Shown: piece after piece, positions 19,285 through 30,289 of the stretch
Layout of the letters: each line of letters begins with the position of its first letter
How positions within the stretch are numbered: the stretch's first letter is position 1
Assembly: GCA_963969495.1 (NCBI GenBank)
Contig: OZ018317.1
Coordinates: 31,627,003 to 31,691,002 of the forward strand
DNA from: Ceratothoa steindachneri
Taxonomy: Eukaryota; Arthropoda; Malacostraca; Isopoda; Cymothoidae
DNA: 64,000 nucleotides
Reading direction: 5' to 3'
The notes under the pieces: model-generated
What the model saw: the letters and a program-made list of their open reading frames with translations, nothing else
The model's database searches: none
Told to the model about the DNA's origin: nothing
Position numbers and translations under genes: made by a program

Positions 19285-22200
19285 ACCTCCCTGACAGAAA
19301 GGTGTTCTCATGCATTGGATTGTGCCATAGCCTCTGTACCATGGTCTTCCACTCTCTTGTGTTTGAGATCCCTGCCTAAGGGTACATTTAGGCATACTTT
19401 CCTATTTTTCATTCCTCCTCTTGTTTTACTCAAATGGTGTGTAGGGCAGGCTTAATAGATGAGCAAAGAGGCTCTGATGGCTTTTCAAGAGGTTGCCTTG
19501 GTCTATTCTTTTCTTTTCTCTTTTCTTTATTCTTTTTCATTCCAAAGTCATCATTACTGTCCTCCCTCAGTTGTTGTGGCGTCCTGAAGGGAATTTTGCC
19601 TTGCATGATGTGTCGGCTCCATCATGTTGACCAGTTTTTTTCCGACATATAATATTCAGTTAATGAAAGTTTTGCTATTGAATAATTTTGTACAAATTGT
19701 TGTTGTTGTTGTTGTACAAATTGTTATTTTTGTTGAAGATCTTGTTGCTAATATTGTTTTTTTAATATCGATTTTAATTTTATCAGGAGATATTGAGCTC
19801 AACCCTGGACCTGGTCATCCTCGTCAGATAAAATGTCGTCTACTCTATATTAATATTAGGGGCCTACATGCCAATATTAAAGACTTGACTGCTTCATCCA
19901 GGTCTCATGACATTTTACTCTGTTCAGAGACCCTGGTTTCAAATATGAGGCATGTCTCTGAACTACTTATACCAGGCTTCAAAAAACCAATTTTACTTAG
20001 GCGTGATGCCATTCCTAGGGCTAGAGGATTGGCAGTTTACATTAGGAATGGTTACTCTGCTTCAAAGACCTCCTATGCTTGTTCTTGCCATGAGATGCAA
20101 GTTATGAAAGTATGTGGTAAGCAAAATAATTTTTATCTTTTTTCTGTCTATCGCAATCCAGACTTAGATGATACTATTTTTGATTGTCTGCTCCTTGCCA
20201 TGGCCAAGGTACAGGAAAATGACCGGAAAGCCTGCTTTGTATTTATGGGAGACCTCAATGCTCATCATAGGCAATGGCTGTCTTCTGTCTCCCCTACTGA
20301 CTGTCATGGTATCAGGGCTTATGATTTTGCGTGTGAGTCGGGTTGTGAGCAAGTCATTAGGGAGCCTACCCATTCATCTGGGAACTGCCTTGACTTGGTT
20401 TTCACTGATTCCCCTGGAGTCGTTACAAGTGCTGTTGATCCTCCTGTGGGAACTTCTGACCACTGTGCAATTTCTATAACTATCTGTATTGAGCAATCTA
20501 TTCCTAATATAGCTCATACAAGCAAAGTATTCATCAAATCTCAAGTAGACTGGTGCAATATATTAAATGATATCTCCCGGATCAACTGGCCACTAATATA
20601 TAAGGAGGTTGAAGCAGTTCGTATTTTGAATGATAAAATTGTTTCAATTATTGATAGACATGTTCCATTCCGTATGATCAGATATCGCACTAAGGACAAA
20701 GCCTGGTTTAATGATGACTGTAAGAGGGCTCATATGCAGAAACAAGAAGCCTACAACCTGTGGAAGGGGAGTAGATCTGCCTTTCTATGGGATAATTATG
20801 TGCACTACAGAACAGCAGCTCAGAGGGTATATAATAATGCTGAAGTTGAATTCAATACTACCACAAAGGGAACTCTTCAGCGCACAGCAAATTCCCACAA
20901 ATTCTGGACCACTCTCAAGTCTGCTCTTTTTGGGAATGATTCATCTATGCCACCCCTTCTTAAACCTGATGGTTCCATTACCCTTAGTCCTGAAGAAAAG
21001 GCAACACTGTTGGCTGATGTTTTTGATAATAAACAAAGTAATGAGAATCTAACTCTACCTGACACTTGTTTCCCTGAACCAAGGTTAAACAAGATTGCTT
21101 TCCGTTCAAGTGAAGTAAAACAGTTACTTCTTGATCTGGATGCTTATGGTGGTACTGACCCAAATGGTATATTCCCTTTATTCTTTAAAAAAACTGCAGA
21201 GTATTTGGCTCCCAAGCTTTCCGTTATTCTTCGGAAGCTGGCGAGGAGTGGTAGTTTTTGCGAATGTTGGAGAATTGGTAACATCACTCCACTATGTAAA
21301 AGTGCAAGTGGTAGTTTTAACCCTACTGAATATAGGCCCATCTCTATAACTCCTGTTCTATCTAAGATTTTTGAACGTTTACTAGCTAAACGTTTAAGTA
21401 CATTTGCCGAGCTTAATCGTCTGTTTCCCTTTTTACAGTTTGGATTTCGTAAGGGTCTGAGCACTTGTGATGCACTTCTCACAGTCTCCACCATTGTCCA
21501 AAAATCATTAGACTCTGGTCAAGAAGTTCGCTTAGTTGGCCTGGATTTCAGTGCCGCATTTGACCGTGTCAATCATAAGGCCCTGATATTTAAGTTGAAG
21601 CAGTTGGGAGTAGGTGGTGTATTTTTAAATATTATTGAACAATTTTTAACAAATCGACATCAAAAGGTTTATGTTGACAATAATTTTAGTGATGAGAGAG
21701 AGGTGCTATCTGGTGTACCACAAGGCAGTGTTCTTGGTCCTCTACTGTTTATTTTATATACCCATGATATGTGGTTTGGACTGGAAAATAGACTTATAGC
21801 CTATGCTGATGATGCTACTCTAATAGCCCCAGTCCCATCTCCTGAGTTGAGAGCATCGGTTGCAGAGTCTTTAAATAGAGATCTGGCTAAGATAAATGTT
21901 TGGTGCACTTCATGGGGCATGAAGTTAAATGCAAAGAAAACCCAGAGTATGATTGTTAGCAGATCCAGAACACTAGATCCTCCCCATCCAGATCTTTTAA
22001 TAAATAACATTCCCATCTCCATATGTGATTCTTTTAAGTTGCTTGGAGTTATGCTTGACTCTAGGTTTACTTTTGAGAATCACATTCGATCTATTTCCTC
22101 CTCTATTGCTCAAAAAATTGGCATTTTGAGGAAATCTTACAAAGTATTTGGAGAGCAGACTGTTCTTAAAAATTGTTTTAATGCTTTTATTCTTCCGTGT

Positions 22201-22851
22201 TTTGAATATTGCGCCCCTGTTTGGAGTTCGGCAGCCAACTCTTATCTTAATTTATTAGATAAAAATTTGAGAGCAATAAAATTTTTAATTCCTGACCTCA
22301 AAGTTGATCTGTGGCATAGGCGAGCAATAAGCTCCTTATGCATCTTATATAAAATTTTTAACAATGCAGATCATCCACTGCATCACGATCTGCCCAATTT
22401 ATATGCCCCTCAACGAGTTACCAGAGGTGTACTAAATGCCAATAGTAGGGCCTTTACGCCTATGAGATTCAACACAACACAGTTTTCAAGAAGTTTCATT
22501 CCTAACACAACTAAACTGTGGAATGAACTTCCTAGTGTTGTTGTTGAGTCCTTGGAACTTCAGAAATTTAAAGTGGGTGCTAATACATTTTTAATTAACA
22601 GAAACTTATAACTTTAATATTTTATTCATTATCCACACATATATAATATTATAATATTTTTAACATTATAGCATTTAATTTTTTTTTTTTTTTTTTTTTT
22701 TAATTTTCTATTTATTTATTATGTTTTTCTTAATCTTTGTTTCGTTTTTTCCATACCAGGTTTCTTTCCCCGCTGGGGCCCTTGGGCTTATAGCTATTTG
22801 CTCTTCCAGTTGGGGTTGTGGCTTGGAACTTTAATAATAATAATAATAATA
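19285..22851 (+). mobile_element. Full-length APE-type LINE inserted in the Helitron
   Basis: A 5' region of about 340 bp precedes the ORF at 19624-22611. A 3' region follows with a T-run of about 23 at 22680 and ends in (TAA)n at 22832-22851. Helitron coding text flanks both sides, which defines the insertion. I could not find a clear target-site duplication, so both outer boundaries are approximate. Confidence 0.8.
19624..22611 (+). CDS. LINE polyprotein: 2A-like peptide, AP endonuclease, reverse transcriptase
   Basis: The 995-residue ORF is uninterrupted, which is unusual in this window. Residues 1-54 are hydrophobic. GDIELNPGP at 55-63 matches the 2A consensus D-x-E-x-N-P-G-P, where ribosomes skip between Gly62 and Pro63. 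Residues 70-300 form an AP-type endonuclease, which nicks target DNA: NIRGLHAN, SETL (Glu), GDLNAHH near 209 and SDH at 278-280. The RT follows: YRPISITPVLSKIFERLL, motif A LDFSAAFD (640-647), motif B SGVPQGSVLGP (from 696) and motif C YADD (727-730). A C-terminal block has FEYCAPVW and later FIPNTTKLWNELP. I see no ORF1 upstream. Elements with this architecture and a very similar order of blocks are common in crustacean genomes. Clade is CR1/Jockey-like in a broad sense. It may still be mobile. Confidence 0.93.
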   Translation: MLTSFFPTYNIQLMKVLLLNNFVQIVVVVVVQIVIFVEDLVANIVFLISILILSGDIELNPGPGHPRQIKCRLLYINIRGLHANIKDLTASSRSHDILLCSETLVSNMRHVSELLIPGFKKPILLRRDAIPRARGLAVYIRNGYSASKTSYACSCHEMQVMKVCGKQNNFYLFSVYRNPDLDDTIFDCLLLAMAKVQENDRKACFVFMGDLNAHHRQWLSSVSPTDCHGIRAYDFACESGCEQVIREPTHSSGNCLDLVFTDSPGVVTSAVDPPVGTSDHCAISITICIEQSIPNIAHTSKVFIKSQVDWCNILNDISRINWPLIYKEVEAVRILNDKIVSIIDRHVPFRMIRYRTKDKAWFNDDCKRAHMQKQEAYNLWKGSRSAFLWDNYVHYRTAAQRVYNNAEVEFNTTTKGTLQRTANSHKFWTTLKSALFGNDSSMPPLLKPDGSITLSPEEKATLLADVFDNKQSNENLTLPDTCFPEPRLNKIAFRSSEVKQLLLDLDAYGGTDPNGIFPLFFKKTAEYLAPKLSVILRKLARSGSFCECWRIGNITPLCKSASGSFNPTEYRPISITPVLSKIFERLLAKRLSTFAELNRLFPFLQFGFRKGLSTCDALLTVSTIVQKSLDSGQEVRLVGLDFSAAFDRVNHKALIFKLKQLGVGGVFLNIIEQFLTNRHQKVYVDNNFSDEREVLSGVPQGSVLGPLLFILYTHDMWFGLENRLIAYADDATLIAPVPSPELRASVAESLNRDLAKINVWCTSWGMKLNAKKTQSMIVSRSRTLDPPHPDLLINNIPISICDSFKLLGVMLDSRFTFENHIRSISSSIAQKIGILRKSYKVFGEQTVLKNCFNAFILPCFEYCAPVWSSAANSYLNLLDKNLRAIKFLIPDLKVDLWHRRAISSLCILYKIFNNADHPLHHDLPNLYAPQRVTRGVLNANSRAFTPMRFNTTQFSRSFIPNTTKLWNELPSVVVESLELQKFKVGANTFLINRNL

Positions 22852-22880
22852 CATAAAGAGTTCCATATCACCCAAAAAGG

Positions 22881-23929
22881 GCATTCCCAGAATATCTTCA
22901 AAACATTTTTTCTCAACCTCACTATCCTTACTATGTGAATTTCAAATCTAATATATGGTCTTACAATTCAGCTCTATCCTTCGCGTCAATGGAAGCGTAA
23001 ATAAATGAATCTCCTGGTCGTGGACCATATTGCTTTAGAGTCCATGGAAAAATCTATCACCACACATTAAACCTTCACCCTCAAGATGCAAGTCAAAATA
23101 AAATTTACTCAGTTATACGTTGTGGATTCATCGATGGCTAATCAAAGTAGATTAAATCATCAAGCTAACAGAGATTGCAGTCCTGAAATTATAGTAAATT
23201 TAGATCGAATTATAAGAGAAAACAATGTATACGCAATGGCTTACAGAATGATGAAAGAGGTAGAACGGGAGAAGGAACACACTGCAGAGCTTGAAAATAG
23301 ATAAACATTAACAGTTACTATGGTGTTTAACAAAGCTTCCACACTAGACAGAAGACGATATAACGCATCAACTGTGGATGAGGTTGCTATGTTGTTCGAG
23401 AAGGCTGAGGGAGCGCCACCATTTGAAAGAGATTTCAGAGTGTATTCAAGAAATGAGGCAGATAACAATCTCATATCTCTATTTTCTCCTACGGCGAACC
23501 TGTATGGCAACCGAATTTACGTGCCACAGAAGAAAGACAAAGAAATAATGGACGTAACAATATTACCATGTTACAACATAAGATAGCACAAACTGCAGTA
23601 AGAGACGATTCCAATCCGATTTTGCACGGTGGCAAGTTATTCCAACAGTGGGTTGTTGATAGACATCTTCAAGTTGAAGCTAATTATTTTAACTATGTAA
23701 GATACCATCAAGGTCAATTGCGAGTTCAAGATTACAAAGACTTAGCAGATCACATCGCGAATAATTACGAAGGTAAAGTTGGGCGCATGGTGATATTGCC
23801 ATCTTCTTTCCAGGGATCACCTCGCAACATGAAAGAACGCTACCACGATGCAATGTCCATGCTATCTAAATATGCTAAACCATTCCTTTTTATTACGATG
23901 ACTTGTAATCCTTCATGGCGGGTTTGATG
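22881..23929 (+). pseudogene. Helitron N-terminal (Helitron_like_N) region, right part
   Basis: The text resumes with AFPEYLQNIF, YNSALSFASM and GRGPYCFRVHGKIYHH. After a frameshift it reads LYVVDSSMANQSRLNHQAN and NLDRIIRENNVYAMAYRMM (23086-23304), then the DRRRYNASTVDEVAMLF block (23320-23586). Another frame (23568-23927) gives LFQQWVVDRHLQVE, then GKVGRMVILPSSFQGSPRNM and FLFITMTCNPSW. This order is that of the Helitron N-terminal domain that precedes the Rep nuclease. At least two stops or frameshifts break it. It ends abruptly after TCNPSW, where the Rep HUH and helicase parts should follow. They are not in the window. Confidence 0.9.
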
Positions 23930-23954
23930 GGGTAACGTTTTGGGCGAAATATAG

Positions 23955-24030
23955 TTACTGCGCCTAGTAGTTTAGTGGTAGATAATCAGAACGGCAATCA
24001 GCAGACCCGGGTTCGAGTCCTGGCCAGGAA
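23955..24030 (+). repeat. tRNA-like head of a SINE, or tRNA pseudogene
   Basis: TAGTTTAGTGG is a perfect A box and GGTTCGAGTCC a perfect B box of RNA polymerase III. The T-arm (CCGGG-TTCGAGT-CCTGG) folds with one G-T pair. The acceptor arm pairs at only about four of seven positions, and a T-run follows. The poor acceptor stem and its position at a Helitron break favour a tRNA-derived SINE over a working tRNA gene. Confidence 0.65.
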
Positions 24031-24355
24031 TTTTTAAAAACATTTTCCCCTGGCGTTATTTCTGTCTTCTCGGTAAAGGATCGCCTTCATTGTGCACCCT
24101 CTGCTCTCTTTGATTTTAGGTTCTTCTAATGTCCCTTTCTCTTACCTTTAAAAATCTCCTGTTTCTTGTCTCAGTGCTCATTCGCGTCCAATTTTCTCTT
24201 TCTCTTGCACTATATGTATATATAGTCACCTATACAAGGTTTCTGCATCTTTCTTTCTGTCTTCAAATTTAATTCAAAGGCAGAAAATAAAAATATGGCG
24301 AAAGCCCTGTGGTGGTTATTGTTATCACCCGCAGAACTTGTATTTGCTCTTTCTT

Positions 24356-24356
<1 letters not shown>
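24031..24356 (+). other. Likely SINE body or other repeat
   Basis: Non-coding, T- and C-rich sequence between the tRNA-like head and the (TA)n tract. It could be the body of the SINE. I see no protein coding. Confidence 0.35.

Positions 24357-24419
<63 letters not shown>
24357..24419. repeat. (TA)n microsatellite abutting a Tc1 end
   Basis: A pure TA array whose last TA directly precedes the left terminal repeat of the Tc1-like element. Tc1 elements insert at TA. Confidence 0.97.
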
Positions 24420-24420
<1 letters not shown>

Positions 24421-25492
24421 CGGGTTGAACAAAATAAAGTGAACTCCATGTTATATTCCGTACAATTTTACATGTTGGCAACACTTCCTACATATGAATA
24501 CTGTGATTTTACTTTGTTTCGAAGGTAACTTTTAAATCCTTGTATTTCAGTGTACACCCCGTTTTTGTTAGTGATGATCACGGCTGGTGGAAGGAATAAT
24601 GTGTGACTTACTCTTTGGAGCTCGATCAACGGGAGCATCATATGCAAAGAAACGCAGTGGGAGAATTCGTCGAACACTAACAAGGATTGTGGCCAAACAA
24701 CATACAACTACTGCAGCAGAGATGATAGCAGAGCTCAATAGCCATCTGTATGACACTGTCTCGATATTAACTGTGCCTAGGCAGTTCACAAAGCAAACAT
24801 TCATGGAAGCGCAGCAATTCCAAAACTGCTGGTAACGGAAACCAATGACAAATTGCGAATAAAATGTTGTCATGATCATAAAGCATGGGTATTTGATGAT
24901 TGGAAGAATGTAGTATGAAACGACGAGTCATTTATTTCCCACAAATGTCTGTGTTTTTCTATGGAGAACCAAAAGGAAGTTTACAATCTGGACTGTCTGC
25001 TTCTAACCGTCAAACATCCGTGTGGATCCATAATTGTTTGGGTGGCTATATCCTGCTATTTAGCTGCTACCATCATTACCATCATTGGTCGAGTTGTCAC
25101 CAACAAATATCTAGACAATCTTCGATGTCTAGTTTCTTACTATGACTAGCAAAATCTTTTTAGGCACTACCATTTTTCAAGAAGAAAATGCGCCTATATT
25201 CTTCCCTAGTTAGCGCAGTCACCTGATCTAAACATCATCAAACCATTGTTGGCACTTTTGGAGCAGAGTGTCCCAAGAAAATTTCCACCACCGTTATTAC
25301 TCAAGTAATTGGAAGACTTTTTGATAGAAGAATGGGACAACATTACACTGGAAATCATACACGAGGTGTATGATTCTATTCCATGAAGGATTGCTGATAT
25401 ACTAAAGGAAAATGATGGCCCAAAACCTTATTGATAACATAACCAAATATAATGTATCTGTCAAGTGTTAATATTATTTTGACCAACACCTG
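24420..25492 (+). mobile_element. Tc1-like transposon, defective
   Basis: The ends are imperfect inverted repeats. The left reads GCGGGTTGAACAAAATAA and the inverted right end CAGGTGTTGGTCAAAATAA. TA lies on both outer sides (24418-24419 and 25493-25494). The plus strand carries Tc1 transposase blocks. KRSGRIRRTLTRIVAKQ and TTTAAEMIAELN belong to the helix-turn-helix part (24587-24835). NDESFISHK follows near 24915 with the first catalytic Asp, then LTVKHPCGSIIVWV near 25005, and SPDLNIIKPLLALLEQ near 25215. In the last block the usual Glu of IEPLW has become Lys. Several frameshifts and stops make it inactive. Confidence 0.85.
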
Positions 25493-25714
25493 TATATAAC
25501 AAAATCCGCTCTTTTGCGAATCAAACGGATTCAGTGCTGTGTGCCGCCTTGAAGCCAGAGTGGAAACTTATCCCGAGAGGAAGAGAATATGGGATCCGGA
25601 AACGCCGTAAGAGGTGCTATAAGGCATAGGAACTTGAGAAATCTTTTAAATCTCACTTTTTATTATAAAATCTAATATGATAAGTAGCGAGTTTACCAAT
25701 ATCATGGGAAAATC

Positions 25715-26551
25715 CGAGGCAGTCAATTTCTCGTCGTTCACAAGAACTTGGCTTTTCTGCGACTTCAGTTTGTCGAATTATGCGTAGGAACTTGGGTCTG
25801 CACCCATACAAAATCCAACTTACCCAAGAACTTAAGGTAAACGACCATATACAACGCCGTGTGTTCGCTGATTGGGCTCTAGAGCAGTTGGAAGTTACCC
25901 CAAATTTCCCCCTAAAAATCATTTTCAGCGATGAGGCCAATTTTTGGATGAATGGATTTGTGAACAAGCAAAATTGTCGGATTTTGGACGAAAAAAATTC
26001 ATATGAGATACACCAGCACCAATTGCATCCCAACAAAGTCACTGTTTGGTGCGGATTTTCGTCTAACGGAATCATCGGTCCGCATTTTTTTGAGAACGAA
26101 GATGGGATTGCCATAACCTTTAACGGCGAGACCTACAGATCGATGATAAGCAACTTGTTGGGGCCTTAACTGCATTATATGCCTGATATGGATACTGACG
26201 ACATGTGGTTCCAAAAGGACGGTGCTACGTGCCACACTGCGCACGCCTCGATAGATATTTTGCACCAGCGATTTCAGGGCAGGGTCATCTCGCGCGGCGG
26301 CGACGTCAACTGGCCACCGAGATCATGCGATTTAACGCCATTAGACTACTTTCTTTTGGCGCTACCTTAAATCGCAGGTCTATGCAAATAATCCGCAAAC
26401 AGTTGATGACCTCAAAGTCAACATAACGAACACCATCCAGCCAATTCAGCCAGATTTATGCGACAAAGTCATCGAAAATTGGGCCTCTCGAATACGTTCC
26501 ACCAAGCGAAGCCGCGGCAGACATTTGCACGACGTCATATTCCACACTTAA
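25715..26551 (+). pseudogene. IS630/Tc1/mariner-superfamily transposase relic (second type)
   Basis: The first readable part is SISRRSQELGFSATSVCRIM, a helix-turn-helix block. An open stretch (25780-26169) then has IIFSDEANFWMNGFVNKQNC with the first catalytic Asp, and VTVWCGFSSNGIIGPHFFEN. After a TAA the frame continues with WFQKDGATCHTA (second Asp) and WPPRSCDLTPLDYF, about 36 residues further (third acidic residue). A frameshift near 26360 leads to the end KRSRGRHLHDVIFHT at 26551. This protein type is common in insects and other arthropods and is distinct from the Tc1 and mariner copies nearby. Terminal repeats were not found, and the N-terminus looks truncated. Confidence 0.85.
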
Positions 26552-28560
26552 TGCCATAAAATTTAATTTCAAATTTAAAATAAATTAAGTGCATATATCA
26601 CACACAACTTGTTTTATTTACATTTAAAAATAGAGCGACCTTATTGAAAGACACTTTAGTATCTGGGTGGTTCAGACGATTTTGTGAATGTCCCTTTCAT
26701 GAGATAGGCGCGTGGTTGATGAGATTTATTTCAAAGTTTGCTTGCAATGCTCTCTGCATGGATGGTTAAGAAAGGTAGTGTGGCAGCAAATTTTCTTAAT
26801 AAAAATTCTAATTGTGGCTAGAATACGTTTTAACATCTCACAACAAATGTTTTTAGGATAATTCATTATCGACCTACATTGTTTGACATTGAATTTTTGC
26901 AAATTAAACTAAAAATCATTTCTATATAGAACCATGTTTGCTACTCCACCCCTATCTCTATGATACCGGCTCCATCTTTACGTTTTATTCCAGGAAATTT
27001 AAACAACAGGAGTTCCAGTCATACATTTATCTGCACCATATTTTTTTAACCTTCACGAATAGGTACGTCCGTTTCTTCTAGTCAGAGAAAACAAAGCCCC
27101 GAATTCAAAGAAATTTTCATTTTATTCGTTCTTCGAGCGCATGTCCTTCCGATTAGGTGATAAGAAAGAATTGAAAGGATTTTTGTCAGGATTTCCATAA
27201 TTTTCAGTACTCTTTGTGAGCTCAGCATATAAAATGATGCAAAATGGGCAAAATTTGCGTATTTGAACAGGTTCAAGCAACACCGAAACGTCTAAGCTTA
27301 ATTAAATGACTTTTCAGAGGATTTTTATCGCTTTTCGAGTCAATGTAAGATTTTATTTTTACCAAATGATTAATTTCTTATAAGGATAAAATTGCTGATA
27401 AACAAAAGAAAGAGGGATCACTATAAAAATGCAAAAACTGTGTATGTAAGTAAATGTACGTATGATTGAGGGTAGTTTAGTATGTAATATATGTGATAGA
27501 CAATAAATATACATGCACGATTCGGGAAAACAGTTCAAATTCATCGTCACAGTAGCTGTTGCCCTACTAGCGTGTGAAATAATAGCAGTTATAACTCACA
27601 AAGTATCGAAGATTTAGGGTGAAGGTGAATCCCAAAAGCTTTTACGAAGAAAAATCAAACTTTAAGAAAAGAAGAGATATTTTTAAGAGCCCGTGTGCAG
27701 CCAGTGAGCTCTGTTTGTACGACTCGAAAGATCATTTCATCACAATTCAATTCACTTTCACTCTTGTTATTTCCTCTCTGAACATTCACTCCCCAAAAGG
27801 GAAGGGACGTTCGGAAAGAACTAATGTCCATTGATCGTAGGAAAGGTAATCATCCTCACGTACCACATACAGTCATGCCTACCTATACAAATAGGTCGAA
27901 GAGCCCTGTCAATAAAGAGCAAGTCGCTCTTGATGGCCTTAAAGAAACCCTAATTTAAGGAGAGAAAATAGATATTTTTGACATTTGAGGAAACAACAAA
28001 ACAAGGTCGATACGTCAACATTTTCTGCGTTAGATTCTTTACCTTCGAAATTAACTCATCCTGTCATATTTTCTTCCCCAATTTCAAAGTTTTTAAAATA
28101 TTTAAGAAATCCCCATTATCTAAATTTGTAAAATATTTAAGAAAACTTTACATAATCCAAAGTTCCCCCATATTTTTGGTGACGCAAGAATTAAGTATAA
28201 ACCTGAATAAATAGGAAAAATGGGAAATTGAGAAAATGAAAGAAAATCTAAAAAAAAGGTTGGAGTGCCCGGACGTGATTACTACTAAAATCCTCACTTT
28301 CAAATCCAAACCCACTCAGTAATTTCAAGGGTCCTCCCCATTAGTCTCACGTTACTCATCGAACTGGAACCATTTGCAAATGGTTTACTTTTAGAACCAT
28401 GTTTCGGTTACTTTATCTCAAATGTAGGTTGGTAAACCATAAAAAAACACTTAAAAGAATTCTAAATTTGTACCTCTACGTCCTTTGTGTCTGCAGGCCG
28501 TACTTTTCTTTGTTTGATTTGAAATACAACTCATACAAAGGATACAAGCATACATACATA
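26552..28560. other. Unassigned AT-rich region
   Basis: Several open frames of 60-80 codons on both strands have no recognisable motifs, and their composition follows the DNA. I see no tandem repeats or RNA genes. Confidence 0.4.
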
Positions 28561-29493
28561 TGAGGGGCGGTCAATAAGCTTTGCGAATCGGTAGGGCAAA
28601 ACAGGGGAAGGGGGGGTGGCTGTTTGTGGGGGTGTTAGGAGAAGTTATGAAAAGTCAGGACCTGCAGACGTTCGCTCCTGCCTCGTCTATTTAAGAAGCA
28701 GTAGCTGATCGCAGATTGTCAGTCACAAATTTTTCAACAATGGAGAAGGTTAAGCACCGCGCAGTGATCAAATTTTTGACCAAGGAAGGCAAGAATTCAA
28801 AATAAATCCGTGAACGCATGGTTGCAGTGTACACCAACACCGTCCCTTCCTATGCAACCATTACTCACTGGAATAGGGAGTTCCGCCATGGTCGTGAGTC
28901 CCTTGAAGATAACCCCCGTCCAGGACGCCGGTCAGACGTGACCAACGAGAACAATGTGGCCCGTGTGGAGAGGATGATCCGAGAAAATCGACGGGTGAAG
29001 GTCGAAGAAATCGAGCGAGAAATTGGAATATCACATAGAAGTGTTATCAACATTATCCACGACAATTTGGCCATGACCAAGGTCTCTGCCCGTTGGGTTC
29101 CTAGAAACCTCACGCCCCATGATCGACTTTAACGTTGTCAAAGTCCACAAGGCCAGAGTTGCACAAGCTGCCCTGCGCGAGTACTGATTAGAGGAGCTTA
29201 ACCATCCCCCCTACAGTCCAGATCTGGCCCCTAGCGACTACTTTTTATTCCGCCAGATCAAGGCTGCACTGTGTGGACGCCGGTTTGGGGACGATGAAGA
29301 TGTTCAGCTCGCCGTCCAGGAGTGGATTGAACAGCAGTCGGGAGATTTATGGTTGTCGGGAATTCGAAGCCTCAGGGACAAGTGGCGCAAGTGCATTGAA
29401 GTCGAGGGTAGTTATATGTAAAAATAATAAAACACTTTTCCTCATATCTCGTTTCCTTATATCCGAATTGCAAAACCTATTGACCGCCCCTCC
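28561..29493 (+). mobile_element. Internally deleted mariner element, copy 2
   Basis: The element is 933 bp. Its inverted ends begin TGAGGGGCGGTCAATAAG on the left and GGAGGGGCGGTCAATAGG on the right (inverted), and TA flanks both sides (28559-28560, 29494-29495). This is the best preserved of three copies with the same internal deletion. Confidence 0.93.
28741..29421 (+). pseudogene. Deleted mariner transposase
   Basis: The ATG at 28741 starts MEKVKHRAVIKFLTKEG. A TAA at 28804 is the first defect. The frame then stays open (28818-29132) through a paired helix-turn-helix DNA-binding region (EENNVARVERMIRENRR-like, then GISHRSVINIIHDNLAM and PRNLTPHDR). At about 29121-29135 the text jumps into VVKVHKARVAQAALREY, skipping the block with the first catalytic Asp. 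A second frame then reads HPPYSPDLAPSDYFLF, holding the last catalytic Asp, and ends GSYM-stop at 29421. A complete mariner transposase is about 345 residues, and about a third is missing here. It cannot be catalytic. Confidence 0.9.
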
Positions 29494-30289
29494 TAAATAC
29501 ATACATCCACAAAAAAAACATAAGACTAAAGAAGTAGAACCATGTAGTGAATGAAAAAAGCTCACAAAGTGCACGTGAGTCAAAGGAAAGGTCTTTAAGA
29601 ATAAAGACGAAAGCGCTCGGAATCGTTTTTCACTTTTCCTTTGTGGGTGTATCTGCATGTAGTGAATATGTAGTGAATAGTGAACTTGTTTTCATCACTT
29701 CAAGAAGAGTAGATGATCCATGTAAAGAATAACGAACCAAATGACGAGGAAACATTTAGTTTACTCTATATTTTTTGACTAAAAGGAAACATAAATTCAA
29801 TGGGTTTGTCAACAGCTACTTTATCAACAGGCTGCCCTCCGAATTGATATTTCAATGCAATGGTTTTTGGCCTATTCTTTTGAACCGCACCTCTAAGAAA
29901 TATTTTGGATCAAGTAAAGATAGTCCCTCCTAAGACAAAGATGAGGGATTAACTTTACTTGGTTAAATGGGAGGTATACGACGTTATACCATCGTCATTT
30001 TAAAGCTACTGGAATAAGAATAAACTAAGAATTAAACGCATGCGAGGATGTAAGAGAGAAATACTAAACTCTTATCTACAGGAATTTATGTGGCTCGAAA
30101 GACTAAATACAATATTTTCAATAATTTTTGCGATATGATTGCCAGCCAATACCGTTTTAATTAAGTTATTAAAATTTAATTTCTAGAGTTTTACAAAGTT
30201 TACAATTTTTAAATGTTTTAAAATAAAATTTCTAACAAATATGTTCCTAAATCAATTTTTTAACAGTTACTTTTTTATTTTATCCTTAG
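29494..30289. other. Unassigned AT-rich region
   Basis: I see no coding or structural feature. A short segment near 29925-29975 resembles the 28-bp repeat unit described at 30290-30401. Confidence 0.35.

Noticed and set aside
23955..24030. Functional tRNA gene
   Set aside because: The acceptor stem pairs at only about four of seven positions and I could not fix a clean anticodon arm, so a SINE head or tRNA pseudogene fits better.
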